Source of the DNA: Tricholoma matsutake
Lineage: Eukaryota; Basidiomycota; Agaricomycetes; Agaricales; Tricholomataceae
Length of the DNA stretch: 64,000 nucleotides
Direction: 5' to 3'
NCBI GenBank assembly: GCA_026075535.2
Contig: AP026545.1
Coordinates: 6,014,001 to 6,078,000 of the forward strand
Part shown: in pieces, positions 23,329 through 34,758 of the stretch
Layout: each line of letters starts with the position of its first letter
How positions within the stretch are numbered: position 1 is the stretch's first letter
Notes under the pieces: model-generated
The model's input: only the letters and a program-made list of their open reading frames with translations
Databases searched by the model: none
Told to the model about the DNA's origin: nothing
Position numbers and translations under genes: made by a program

Positions 23329-23740
23329 GTATCTGCATCGGCCGTTTGCACATTCGGCAATGTACTCCCCGGCATAGCGTCCAAAGACCGGCATGTATAT
23401 GGCTGCTTCAGTGAAGACTGGGTCTTCGCTAACCTGTTGAAGCAACAGACACAAGCAGCTGGGCCCAAGGAATTGGTAATGCTCGCAATGTTCACGCAGT
23501 GCACCCGGTGCTACACACTTCCTTGCATGGATGGGCCTTTATATGGCCATCAGAGTTGCAGCAGCAAGGCTCCAAGCTATGCACCAGTGCCATTTGGTCA
23601 GTTTCAGTGTAGCTGGCTCGAGGGACCAGACAACATTTGTTGAGTTGTATACCTTGTTGAGCAATATCTGCCGGTACGTTGGGGCAGTGGTCACTGTCAG
23701 CAGCTGTGGATGCCCAGGCATGGAGAAAGGAACCGCTTGA

Positions 23741-23910
23741 TGACTCAATTCAATGCTAAGTGTTGAATTGGGCTTTGTTGGTTGAATTGGCCAGGCATTT
23801 ATGGGCCGCTAGGCTTTGAATGAGTCACCCCGCCGTGACTCAGATTGACTGACTCTGAGTCAGTGAGGGCGCACTGTGACTCAGATTGACGGACTCTGAG
23901 TCAGTGAGGT
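23741..23910. promoter_or_regulatory. Cluster of six TGACTCA/TGAGTCA sites in a divergent promoter
   Basis: TGACTCA or TGAGTCA occurs at about 23741, 23821, 23836, 23857, 23877 and 23899. The last four form two near-identical hairpin units (TGACTCAGATTGAC then GACTCTGAGTCAGTGAGG). TGASTCA is the established binding site of Gcn4/AP-1 type bZIP factors. The cluster lies between the divergent genes 20926-23750 and 23972-25387. Use as a promoter is inference. Confidence 0.55.
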
Positions 23911-23971
23911 CATTAAAAGTTGGCGCAGCAAGCAATGGGCCCCATCCTCCTTGGCCCCTGTTGTATCCCCA

Positions 23972-25387
23972 ATGCCGGATGAGAACTCTCCTCCAGACAA
24001 TGCTACAAGCGTCAATGCCCTCAAGCTTGGGAACAGGAAAAAGCCGTGTGTCCATTGTATTTCCACCATGCCATGCTCTAATGCTACCACTCAGCCATGC
24101 CAGTGATCCCTTAGTTCATTACGGGCGACATTTCGGCCGAGCAGTGCATGTGATGTGCAGCATCCAAGCATTGCTGACCAATGGCATACTTCGCATGGGT
24201 GAGGAGGGGGAAGTCATAGAAGAGTCACTCACTCCCGAGCAAGTATCATACTTGATTAATCTACTTCTTGGCTAATACTCTTCCATGTTGCAGGGCCAGA
24301 AAAGAGCATAGAGCGTTCCAACAACTCTTGCGCATGGTGCCCCATCTTCTGGAGCGCCTTATGGAAGCTTCTAATGAAGAGTGCATGGCAGTCGCAGAAT
24401 TAGTACGTTGATTGCTCCGTGAATCTACATACCTTTTCTCATCCATTAAAGATTCAAAAGGGCATATCCAGTGCAAGATCGGACGATACTAAGAGCTTGA
24501 AAGGTGTTGTTCTGGAGTGGATAAGCCCTCCCAGCATACCTGTCTGCCCACCCCTCTCCCGGAATGTCAAGACAAACAGGGGCTATCATCATCCCACCAC
24601 CGGCGCCCTCCTCTGTCCTGCTGGTCTAGACTGGAATGATGCAGAGTCAGTGTTCCTTCCTTTGCATATGCAGTTTACACCGCTGATCTCCCCATTTAGT
24701 GTGTGTGAAAAACTTTCTAGTGGTGAAATGCCTGTCCACAGTGATCAGTGGCCGATGCTGGTGTACGCAGACCAGGAGTATGATCCCAAAAACCCTTGGG
24801 AGGGGCTGTTCAGAAGCCGGATTCTTGTTTGGGTTTGCATGCATTTTTCCTCCTCATCCGCTGCTGACTCTGTCTTGTTCAGGCATTCAAGCACATCTTT
24901 ACCTCACCCAGTTCAGTAGAGAAAGAGGTGAAGGCGACAAGATCAGGTAATGCTCATATCCACAGCATGACCTGGGTCACTACTGCCTCCCTGGCCTATG
25001 TAGCCATGCAGGTGTGTGGGGAGTTAGCATGCCAGTAACCCGTCACTGATGATCTAACCAGCTTCGCTTCGCATTATCATCCTCTTCGGTGTTCTGTCAG
25101 TCGGACACTGTGACGGATTCCAAATGATTTTATGAAAGTGTCCTGGACTTCTTAGATGATCCAGAGGAGAAGGACGAGGTGGATGATCTGTTGAACTGGT
25201 GGAACTGGTAGGTGTCGACGAATTGATTTCACTGTACCAGCCATTGGCAGCAGCTGATTCCCCCGTTAGCCAGGTGTTTCCAAGCTACATTGTATGTGAT
25301 CACGCAGTAACAAAACAGAGCGCGCTAGCCAGACTGAAGGAGCAAAGGGCCCTGAAGCAGGCGCCGTTGAATAGGGAGGGATCGTAA
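23972..25387 (+). pseudogene. DUF6698-like Agaricomycete protein gene, one in-frame stop
   Basis: A family of unknown function that is expanded in mushroom-forming fungi; I associate it with DUF6698. Blocks in order: DPLVHYGRHFGRAVHVMCSI, LLTNGILRMGEEGEV, an exon with RAFQQLLRMVPHLLERLMEA, then after an intron KGISSARSDDTKSLKG, PPLSRNVKTNRGYHHPTTGA, LLCPAGLDWND, LSSGEMPVHSDQWPMLVYAD, AFKHIFTSPSSVEKE, RFALSSSSVF and NRQ/QVFPSYI before the stop at 25387. The second intron uses GC-AG ends (donor GCAAGT near 24238). TGA at 25125-25127 falls between TDSK and FYESVLDFLDDPEE, where the family has arginine. The ATG at 23972 is a guess. Probably inactivated, otherwise well preserved. Confidence 0.7.
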
Positions 25388-25729
25388 AATACCAGCTAGC
25401 TGTAGATTAGCAATGCAATTGGCTTTCTTACAACCACCGAGTGAAATTAGAGTGACTGATCAGAGAGCAGATCGATGCCTGCACAGGTCAGCTCTCACAA
25501 GGATGAAGCGGGCTCACATTACTTACCCATCTTACAGGGTATGGAGTCCAGACAACTGATGACTGATGAATGACAGAATTGGTGCTCCAGATGATATATA
25601 TCTGGTCTTTTTCTAAAGCCACAGATTTATCTCTCCTACATACCTTGTAATGTATGGAATTCAGAGAACAGTGTCTGAGAGATATTGATGTTGGTGCTTA
25701 TGGTGCAAGTCACCCAGACTTCCCCTTCT
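25388..25729 (+). other. Intergenic, degenerate edge of the tandem repeats
   Basis: No gene recognised. Phrases such as TCTTACAGGGTATGGAGTCCAG at about 25534 resemble worn copies of the repeat that follows. Confidence 0.4.
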
Positions 25730-26560
25730 TACAAGTGTTGGGACTATGGGTAATTTTTGCTCATTCTGTCATTAAATTTGCAGACCTGTCTTTCTGATGC
25801 ATATGATCCATGCAAGCATTTCTTACAGACTTTTTACCAATTCTGCAGGTTTGTCAATCTGATGTTTTCACATACTTCATATAAATCTTCTCAAGTAACT
25901 GCTCTTAGGCAGCTGCTGATCAGCGGAACCCTCCTGCGATTGCTGGCAGAATCTGCCATTGCTACCATCCTTTATAAGTGTTGGGACAACAGGTGGAATT
26001 TCATCGCTCTTTTCTAAATTTCACAGAATTGTCAGTCTGATGCTTCAAGGCCTTTTCCTGCATGTCTTACAGAACTTCTGAAGCAACTGCTTCCTGACAG
26101 CTGCTGATCAGCAGAACCCACCTGATATAGCTGGCTGAATCCACCACCGCTGCCGTCCTTTATAAAGGTTGGGACCACAGGTGGCTTTCTGTCCATCTTT
26201 TGCAAACTTTTCTGATGCACCATGCTTTTACCAATTCGAGAGGTTTGCCAGTCTGATACTCCATGGTCTATACTCACAATTCTTACAAATATTCTCAAGT
26301 AATCACTTCCAGGTAGCAGCTGATCAGTGAGGCCATCCTGATATAGCTGGCGGAATCTGCCATCGCTACCATCCTTTATAAGCGTTGGGACAACAGGTGG
26401 ATTTTCGTCACTCTTTTCTAAATTTCACTGATCAATCACACTTGATATCGCTGTTCATTAAATTTCACATATGTATACTATTTGTTCAGCTACTACCATA
26501 CATTTCGAAAGCTCAATTCTGAGTGCGCTGTTGAAATTTGTCCACGCTACCGTCCTTTAA
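25730..26560 (+). repeat. Tandem repeat of ~190-220 bp, about four worn units
   Basis: Landmarks recur in order: CAGCTGCTGATCAGC (about 25910, 26098, 26316) and CCTTTATAAG-GTTGGGACAACAGGTGG (about 25970, 26157, 26371), with TTTCTAAATTTCAC before the next unit. Spacing is 188-218 bp. No coding potential; a local satellite-like array next to the DUF6698-like gene. Confidence 0.8.
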
Positions 26561-26569
26561 ATACCCTTT

Positions 26570-28719
26570 TCAGACTGTATATAAGAATTGCAAATATTAT
26601 TGTTAATTTGGATATTTTAAGGCCTTATCAAGCCTTAACCTTTTCGGCCCAAAACCCAGATGTGGTTGGAGCCTTACATGCAAGTCTTCCAACTGTAGAC
26701 ACTGTGTATATTGACGTAGCAAGTGTTTCGAAAACAGCACAAGAAATGACGGCGCAACATACACTTCAGCAGTTCTGATCCTCTCTTTTCCTAGTAGATA
26801 GAGGGTCGTCCGCTTCAAGTACCAATCATATAGGTGGTTGAGAAGTTTGATAAACCCCGGACAGTATCAAGTTGTACAGGCACCACTTATGAGACAGACC
26901 CTTGGGATATCAATGACCGATAGGATTAACGTGTGAGTTGTAGCTTCCGAGCTTTGTCCTATTATAATATCAACTGCGAGCGATCTCGTTGAACCAGCGG
27001 GATAGTGTGTTGCTAATCAGACGACGAAAACGCGACATTCATTACCAAAGATGTATATCGCGCTTGAGTATCAATCGTATTGAAAAGACGGATGACATTG
27101 GTGTAAGAAAGAAGAGATGCCCTGGTAATACCATAGGACACGCAGGAACATAGATGATTTGGAATAGAATCCTGTGAAGGTGAGGAAGCTCCTGACGTCA
27201 AAAGTGTAAAGGAAAGGAAGAATGAAGAGCGAAGAGCGAAAAGGACCGTCCCCTTAAACTTCAACCCCGAAGCGTGACTCTGTGGATATGTAGAGCGCCG
27301 TCGGCCAGGTAATGGGAAATACAGGCTTCGAGCGCTTGAACCATCGATTGATTTCAGTTCACACGAACATGAAGATCGCCGTCGTTCCTGTATCGTGATA
27401 CAGCTTGAAGTATGGGAAAGCACACAGGTCAGATTGACAAGATCCCGGAAGCTATGGCAGGTAACGTCGAAAATCGGACAATGATGTCACGAAGAGCGAC
27501 GAAGGAGCTAAAACCTGATCCACGAATATATGACGGAAAGCATACGGAACCCCGTATGCCTAGTGTTTAGTGAAACCGGACATGCATTGCATGACAGAGA
27601 ATTAGGGGGTGAACAACATGGTGTGAGACAGAATATGTGGCAATATGGAAGAAAGATAGATTAGACATACTAGGATAAGGTTAATCGAGATCGAACCAAA
27701 ATTACAGAGTGTGTGGACTCCATAGAATTGTGAGGACCTACGGCCGTCGATCTCGTGACAAGGGTCCCTCAGTCGTGGAGAAATAGAGGGAAAATGGACA
27801 TTCAAAGTTCACGAAAGCAGTACGGTGATGGCTAGAAGGTTACCCCTGCCGTTGCAATACGACAAAGCATGAAGCAGAGCAAAAGTAACTGGTAGCATCG
27901 GAACTTACGGATGAAAGAAAGACAATTTCATTCGACAGCGGCGGAATCTGCATTGCACGACATATATCTAGGAAGATTCGTGGGCATCATGAGCCCTTGT
28001 GGATCTGCAAATGTTAAAAAACTGGAGTGGGTATGGTGAGATAGCGACCAGTGGGTCGGCGGTAATGGAACATGATAAGGTCCGAGTTTATGTATTTCCC
28101 ATCTTCGCTTTGATGACCAGTGTACATTGGAGACGGGCTTTACCAACTGCCAGGAGAACAAGTCCGGGATATGCCAAGACATCGGCTGATGCTGAGGATA
28201 AAGAGTGGGTTCATTGCGAGTGATCTTGCGGTATTATTACAGGTGGCAGTCAGGAAGTGGATCATTCTCTAGTCTCAAAAAGGGCAGTATACGTGTCGGG
28301 TTCCTGTCGGAACCTTCCCCAAGCGCCATCGTTTCAAAATGCGGTTACGACCATTCATCAGGGGTTTGGCGTTATAAAAGCGCCGCACATGTGCAATTGT
28401 GACCTGTAATCTCAGGTGATTTAGCAGTACTACAGTCTCACCGAGAAGGCATGTCCTATAGAGTGGCATCGCTTCTGACCATGCTTCTCTGACCGGGGAT
28501 CTCAAATCTTGTCTTTCGAAGGTCATCTTGAAACATATTCTGGAATCTCTGGGGCATATCGTTCCGAAGCAGGCAAAAGTTCGGAGTAACGAGGAAAGTC
28601 TAAGTTCACAATCAAATTCCCACGGAGGACGCGCCATTGCACCCTTTTCCATTACGCGGCCTTTCCATTTTCCATCTTGCTACCTTTTCTTCGTCTCCTC
28701 CCTCTAGTTGTGGTATAGC
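26570..28719. other. Long intergenic region, no gene recognised
   Basis: About 2.1 kb before the proteasome gene. Several open frames of 60-136 codons exist (for example minus 28652-28275 and 27423-27013) but none has recognisable domains, intron structure or composition that I can defend. The last 200 bp, with CT-rich stretches (TTTTCTTCGTCTCCTCCCTC at 28685), probably include the promoter of the proteasome gene. Confidence 0.5.
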
Positions 28720-29920
28720 ATGCCCGACATGATTAATCCACAACAGCGCGAGTTCAACCCATACTCTTCTAATGGTGGTACCATATTAGCAATCGCAGGC
28801 GCGGACTTCAGCGTCATAGCTGGAGATACCAGACAGAGTGAAGGATACAGCATTCAGACGCGCTATGCCCCGAAGGTCTTCAGATTGTGAGCAGTCTGTG
28901 TTCTTGTTCGAAACAATGGCCATTCATCAACGATAGAACGGATAAAGCAGTGCTTGCCGTGAACGGCTTTGCGGCGGACGGTAATATGTTCGTGAAGAAA
29001 GTGAGGCAACGGCTCGAGGTGATTATCTTGGTGCCGTTAATTCTCGATTTTCTCATCGCTGACTCGATCGCAGTGGTATCGTCATGCCCATGCAAAAGAT
29101 ATGCCACTCCGAGCTATTGCACGTCTCATTCAGACTATGCTCTATGCGCGCAGATTCTTCCCGTACTATGTGTATAATATTCTCGGTGGGATCGAGGAGG
29201 ACGGTACGTCATACTTACAATGTGATCTCCATCCTCGCATGAGGAAGATAATCTGTCTTGAAACATCCTCTGCTTATACCGACGATCACATAACGCTGAC
29301 TTCTTTGTGGTATTTTTACAGGTACAGGCGCGGTATACTCATTTGACCCCGTGGGCTCATATGAACGTGAGGCATGTCGTGCAGCAGGCGCGGCACAATC
29401 GCTTGTGCAGCCCTTCCTGGATAATCAGGTAAGTTTGAACGTCAATCATCACACGCCTTTCCGTTCGACATTACTGGATACTCGGATTGGTTTTGGGGAT
29501 CGACTATCCTATCCAACAGAATCCGAAATTTTGCCGATCTATCTCCGTGCCCGTGTCCTACCCTTCGTCTTGATTCTAACATTGTTCTAGATCTACTTCA
29601 AGAACCAAACACCCGCCCCAGGAACAAAGCACCCATCTCATTTGCCTTTGTCAACTGTATTATCCCTCGTGATCGACTCATTCACAAGTGCCACAGAGCG
29701 GCACATTGAGGTAAGCAGATCATTCTATTGCGCATTATCCTATACAGCGCCATTAAATGCACCATCAAAGGTAGGAGATGGTTTGGAAATATACATTGTT
29801 TTGGCGAAGGACAGCACATCTGTCCAAAGTCTAGAAAATGTTTTGGGAGCCCGAGAGATGACTGCCACAACCGACGGCGAGAGGGTCTTCGTTGTGAGAC
29901 GGGACTTGAAGAAAGATTGA
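28720..29920 (+). CDS. PRE7: 20S proteasome subunit beta type-6 (PRE7/PSMB1)
   Basis: Encodes a structural, non-catalytic beta subunit of the 20S proteasome core. The ATG at 28720 gives [20 protein letters not shown], then [18 protein letters not shown], the N-terminal nucleophile-hydrolase fold start. Six exons: 28720-28886, 28937-29018, 29074-29203, 29322-29428, 29591-29710 and 29771-29920, total 251 codons plus stop, close to yeast Pre7 and human PSMB1. Other family features are [50 protein letters not shown] and [13 protein letters not shown]. All junctions are GT-AG and keep frame. It lies alone between repeat-rich regions, with more than 1.3 kb to the next recognisable coding sequence on each side. 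The assignment is confident; the beta-6 identity follows from the NGG-IAGAD and Y-PY-YNILGG signatures. Confidence 0.95.
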
Positions 29921-30294
29921 TGAGGAATGGATTGTTCATATTAGAATCATTTCTTTCCTGCACAGACAGAATTGGACGAAGATTTTGACGAACGTCACTA
30001 GACGCTTCGCGGTATCCTCCATCTTCCTTAAGTGCTCTGGTCTCGAGGCCTGTATATAGCTTCTTACATAGTGTTGTAATGTGCTAGGTGTTTCTTTTTA
30101 ACCTCTTGTCAATGCAAACGCTAAGTGCGCAGCTTATAATATGCTGAGCGCTATAATGTTGGTATACTATCAAGTATGTAACTGCCAGTGGCGAAGTTGA
30201 ACGACCACTTAGTAAACTGTCTTCACCGCTATCTTACCAACTCTCTTGAGATCGTCCATTCGTTTAGTACTAATATGTTTAGTCATTAGGAGCG
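29921..30294. other. 3' flank of the proteasome gene
   Basis: Contains presumed 3' UTR and spacer (polyadenylation-like AT-rich patches); no gene. Confidence 0.5.
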
Positions 30295-30481
30295 GTCAAA
30301 GTAGGGCGATTATCCGAGGATTATGTCCACAATTTTTGGGACACTGATAATTGGACGATATTGAAGGCGATTATTTGATGTGCTTACATCACGCAGAAGA
30401 TGATAGACCTGTCAAAATAATCGTGTTCCATAATCGTCCAATAATCGCACAATTAATCGCGCAATAATCGTCTACATTGAC
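30295..30481. mobile_element. Putative MITE, ~187 bp
   Basis: Imperfect inverted ends GTCAAAGTAGGGCGATTAT and the complement of ATAATCGTCTACATTGAC bracket a segment full of CGATTAT/ATAATCG repeats. A target-site duplication is not clear, so the boundaries are approximate. Confidence 0.5.
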
Positions 30482-31295
30482 TGCTACTATTGTAGACACA
30501 CTGCATGGCAGAAGTGTCGTCAATGTGCTGCTATGCTGCCTAGCGCCCACCAATACAACCCAGGATGACCATCACTCGCGATCGCTTGCACCATACTAAT
30601 TTGAAAACCTGTCCCTCACCATCCAAATGGTTTCGAACACCGACTCCCTTCACCTCACTATCTGAACTGTAATGGGCATTTTGGATGTCTTTGCATACAC
30701 ACAGTTGGAAGAAACATCATGCATAGATGCATATTACTTTCATAGCATGTGTATTTTGACTCCGTGATAGGAAGAACTACATGCTTTCAATAAAAATTAT
30801 ATTCCACTGTTTCACCTGTCCATCAACATTTGACCCCCACCTTCAGACTCTGGATTTGGCCTCTTTTGCCACCCTCACCATACCCGTCACAATAATAGTT
30901 CTGTGCACTCCTACTCAACTATGTAGAACAGTGTTCAGTAAACACCTGTCTCACAACATTCGAAGTCCATCTTCCAGATGGGGATGACTCATTGTCCTCA
31001 TCACCAATATACAGCTCTTACCACCTGTTATTATAATTCACCACCTACACATATGTCAGTCATTAGTGATGATCAAAGGCTTCAGGTCACTTCCGCTCAA
31101 CAACATAGAAAAGTACACTTCAGTGAACAACAAACAGCCACAGTCCATCTTCAGAATACAATCGCACATTGACAAGCACGTCAAAGTTCTACTTCTAAAC
31201 CTACTGACATCAGTTCTTGGTGGGAGTGATTGAATGTGCTTAACAATGCACCTACTGTTCCATCTTTGTCATTGTAAATACTGTAACATCAAGGT
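30482..31295 (+). other. Spacer with no recognised gene
   Basis: About 800 bp of AT-rich sequence before the first recognisable Helitron block. It may contain worn Helitron 5' sequence; no supportable feature. Confidence 0.4.
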
Positions 31296-31832
31296 ATGAT
31301 GTTCATCCATCATTTCAATGTAACAGTTCAGACATTGTTGAAGGTGTTAACAGGAGAACTGACAAATGACAAATGTTCTGTTTGTGGCCCTCGAGGCACT
31401 CACAGGCTCCCCCCTCTACCTCCTTTCCCTGCTGACTGGAACACCTTCATTCATCATCCAAATCTTGGTGCTCTTTCAAGAACCTTCAATAACTTATGTT
31501 TGCTGACTGCACTTGGAGTCTATGATGGTGATTTCATGCACTTTGATTCTGGAACATTATTGGGAGGCAGGGACCAAAGTTGGGAGGATGATCCTAATCT
31601 CAATGTTGAATATAGAATCCCATGTACAGTAGTTATATCATAATTATCCATGTCCTTTCTCAATCCCATCCCATCCCAATCCCATCCCATCTCATCTAAA
31701 CCCCATCTTGTCTGAATCCCATCCCATTCCAGTCTCCCATCCAACATTCTGATCCTCACACCAAATTTCTCATGATGAGATTGCTGCTGTAGTTTCTCTA
31801 GCTCCTGCATGTCCCCCAACATCTTGCAGTAC

Positions 31833-32537
31833 TTTTACACTCCCACCCTAGTCTGAGCAGAGTCTGAGTAAGCAGAGTCCAAGCAGAGTCCAAGCCAAAT
31901 CCTAGTCTTAGTGAAATTCCCACACCAATAAAATAACATGTCACAAGCAAGGATTGAACTGTACACCTCAGCACAATAGATCACATGACTACTAAAGTCA
32001 TGCACACACTACCAACTGAGCCAAGGAGGCCTTGCATTATGTAGAACATTATGTTTATTTATTACTAGACCGAAAACTATTTTAAATTAACCCCCTGTGC
32101 AAGGGGAAGACTGTACTACTGATTATAATAAAATTATCCACCCCATGAGCAGTCACTCATGGCAGTGGTTGGCATTGTCGCTGCCGCTCTCGCTGTCCAT
32201 CCCCCCCCCTTCCACAGCTGTTAGCACCTGGTCCACCCTGCAAGCGAATGCTCGCAGTAGTGGGGGGTGGGTGTGGGCTGCCTTTGTCTCCTCAGTTGTC
32301 AATGTTATTCCACCCACCATCCACCCCATGAGCAGTTGCTCGCAAGGCTGGAGGCAGGTGGTGCTCATCATCGCTGTCTCCTCCCTCATCGTTGCTGTCC
32401 CCCCCTTTCATCATCCCCTCCTCTTGTTTCCCCTCCAAAAAAAGTCTGAGCAGAGTCTGAGCAGAGTTTGAGCAAGTCTGAGCAAAGTCTGAGTGTCCAA
32501 GCAGAGTCCAATCAGACTGGGGGGGGAGTGTAAAGAC
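31833..32537. mobile_element. Insertion with inverted TTTACACTCCC ends
   Basis: The left end TTTACACTCCCACCCTAGTCTGA and the right end, complement of TCAGACTGGGGGGGGAGTGTAAA, form short inverted repeats, each followed inward by (TCTGAGCAGAG)-like repeats. The segment interrupts the Helitron relic and contains the tRNA-like segment and GC-rich hairpin units (CCACCCTGCAAGCGAATGCTCG). No clear target duplication; it may be two opposed copies of one short element. Confidence 0.45.
31945..32032 (-). repeat. tRNA-derived (SINE-like) segment with A and B boxes
   Basis: On the minus strand TGGCTCAGTTGGTAG (32023-32009) fits an internal pol III A box and GTTCAATCC (31959-31951) fits a B box, about 50 bp apart. 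An anticodon-like hairpin, CATGAC-TTTAGTA-GTCATG, lies between. Acceptor and T stems do not pair well, so it is not a functional tRNA but looks like a tRNA-derived SINE head. It is followed by GACTCTGCTTGGACTCTGCT repeats and a GGGTGGGAGTGTAAAA end near 31833. Confidence 0.5.
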
Positions 32538-34758
32538 CTCACATCTTGAACAATTGTCATTAGATGTAAAGGGGAAACCATTCATTGGTTTCTGCCTTTA
32601 TCATCTCCTTATGTTGAACCTCTTCATTATGTAATACTCTTTCCCTCTGGAGATCTTGGCTGGTTTCATGGTCAATCTAATTCAAATGGAAAGTCATTTT
32701 CTCAATGTTGCTGGTTTCGTTCTCAGTTTTTCATCAATGCTGAACAATTGTCATTATTCTCATGATTAACTGGTAGGCTTCTGCATACATTGATGGAACT
32801 CTGCTTATGGAACTCTGCTTACATTATGATCAGGAGAATATCTGGTGGATGTGTGGAGTGCAGTTGAAGAATCACATCTAAAATATATCCATGACAATCA
32901 ACATACTGAAGTAGATGAAGAAGAATACAGTGGTGATGGAGATGAAGAACCTTCTGATGATGTCAGACTCCCATCCACATTTGTGCATTCTCCTGCTTGG
33001 TCTGCAGCAAACATTTCAGATTGCCTAGCACTTTGAAAGGCTATTGGATCCATCACTCTGTTTATCACTTACACAACTAACCCCACATGGCCTGTCATCT
33101 CATCCAAGCTACTACATGGTCAAAATGCTAGTGATTGTCCAGATGTCATAATCCATGTCTTTCATTGATCTCTTTCTATCTTCATGAAAGACCTTTCCAA
33201 ATTCACAGGCCCAATCCTATATCATATTTATGTCATTGAATTTCAAAAGTGTGGATTACCCCATGCTCACATCGCCCTCACACTTAACATAATCCTGCCA
33301 ATTCCCATCATTGATGCAGATAGCCTAATACCACCTGTAGTTATGGATACCCTAAGGATCTCAATGACAAAGCTACTTTCAATGACAGAGGTATACTCTT
33401 GATTCTCTATAATGTGTCATACATCATTCATATATTCATCAGGTTATTATAAACCATGCTGCAGTAAACCTGAAGATCACAATGTGGTATTGAATGTTCC
33501 ATATTTCACATCTAAATGTGATTGCCACATCAACTTCAAATGGTCTGCCTCCATCAATCTTTTCCAGTATCTCTTCAAATACTTCTACAAAGGTCCTGAT
33601 GAAACTAATTGGACTGTTGTAAGAACAAACAAAACACCTACTTCTGAAGGTAGACCTCAACCTGTCAATCAAATTCAAGGCTATGAAAGAGGTCATTATC
33701 TGTCCTCAATTGAATCAGCAATGTGTTTGGCTTCATATCATATCACTGACAAATCTTCTGGAGTCAACCATTTATCAATTTTCCTGGTTGAGGCTGTGGA
33801 CAATTCAAGCGCAAGGATCATTCTGAATCAGATGCTACACTTCTCATCTGCTACCTTGATTGACCAATTCATCCTCAATTAGATGAATTAACATGCTCTG
33901 ATTTTGGTGTGAAATGTCATCTCATATCACATGATCCAACCACAAATATGCATCTGTTGGAGATATTGGAAACTGAACATAAAGGCAGACCTCACATGCA
34001 TATTTGTTTCTTTGCTCAAAAGCACCAAGGCATTAGTTGCATTCAAATGGTCTACCCACGACATGCAGACATGTTCTACATAAGAGTGCTTCTGTTACAC
34101 CAAAGTGCTCACAGTTGGAAAGAGCTTAAAACAGTAGATGGCATACTTCATCCAACTTTTCAATCAGCTGCACAACACTTGGGCTTATTTCAAAATGCCA
34201 ATGAAGTAACCATGGTGTTCAAAGAACTTCTTAATCTGGGGTCACCACCTTCTTAACTATGTTGGCTATTTGCTGTTCTTGCTGGCAAAGGAGAAATAAT
34301 TTGTAATCTATGGAGTTCATATTAAGCTGAACTTTCTGCTAACATCTGGGATTTTTACTTACAATCTTCACCAACCCCTGACCCACTGCTAATCAAGAAT
34401 CAACTTTTAATATCTCTCCAAGATATTCTATGTGGTGTCAGAAAGAAATTAGGTGATATCGGTCTCCCAGATCCTGTTGAAGATCAAGATGTCAAAGTTG
34501 ATGCCAAAAACAACTGTGCTGGGGAGGAGATCCTGAGAATCTGTCATCTTTCAAAGACAGTCTAATACTTGAACAAGTATGCATTTGTACATTTCACTCA
34601 TCCCACACTGATGTTGTAAATACAGTGTGTCATCTACAATTGTCTACTTCACCTTTCTACTATTGAAGGTCCACCCCCCACTCACATCAATGGAAGAGCT
34701 GGCTGTGAAAAAACTTACATATTGTATCCACTAATTGGCGCTGTACACAAAATAAACC

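Larger units (their letters stand above)
20926..23750 (-). pseudogene. Uncharacterised gene split by an LTR element
   Basis: No known function. The 5' part lies right of the inserted element (23750-23329) and includes YMPVFGRYAGEYIAECANG followed by a C/R-rich end. The 3' part lies left of it (21483-20926) with introns starting GTAAGT (21229 and about 21430). It ends with a Cys-rich segment, FFGLFAKCEVCLLIMTCQAF then RSHYC, which could bind zinc (CxxC...H...C). Deleting 21489-23328 plus one GTATC copy leaves an open junction reading RCRYIGQSPSVLKNA. It is divergent from the DUF6698-like gene and shares a promoter region with it. Start codon and exon count are uncertain. Confidence 0.45.

Noticed and set aside
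28275..28652. 125-codon minus-strand frame divergent from the proteasome gene
   Set aside because: No domain, no intron signals and no family resemblance; may be chance.
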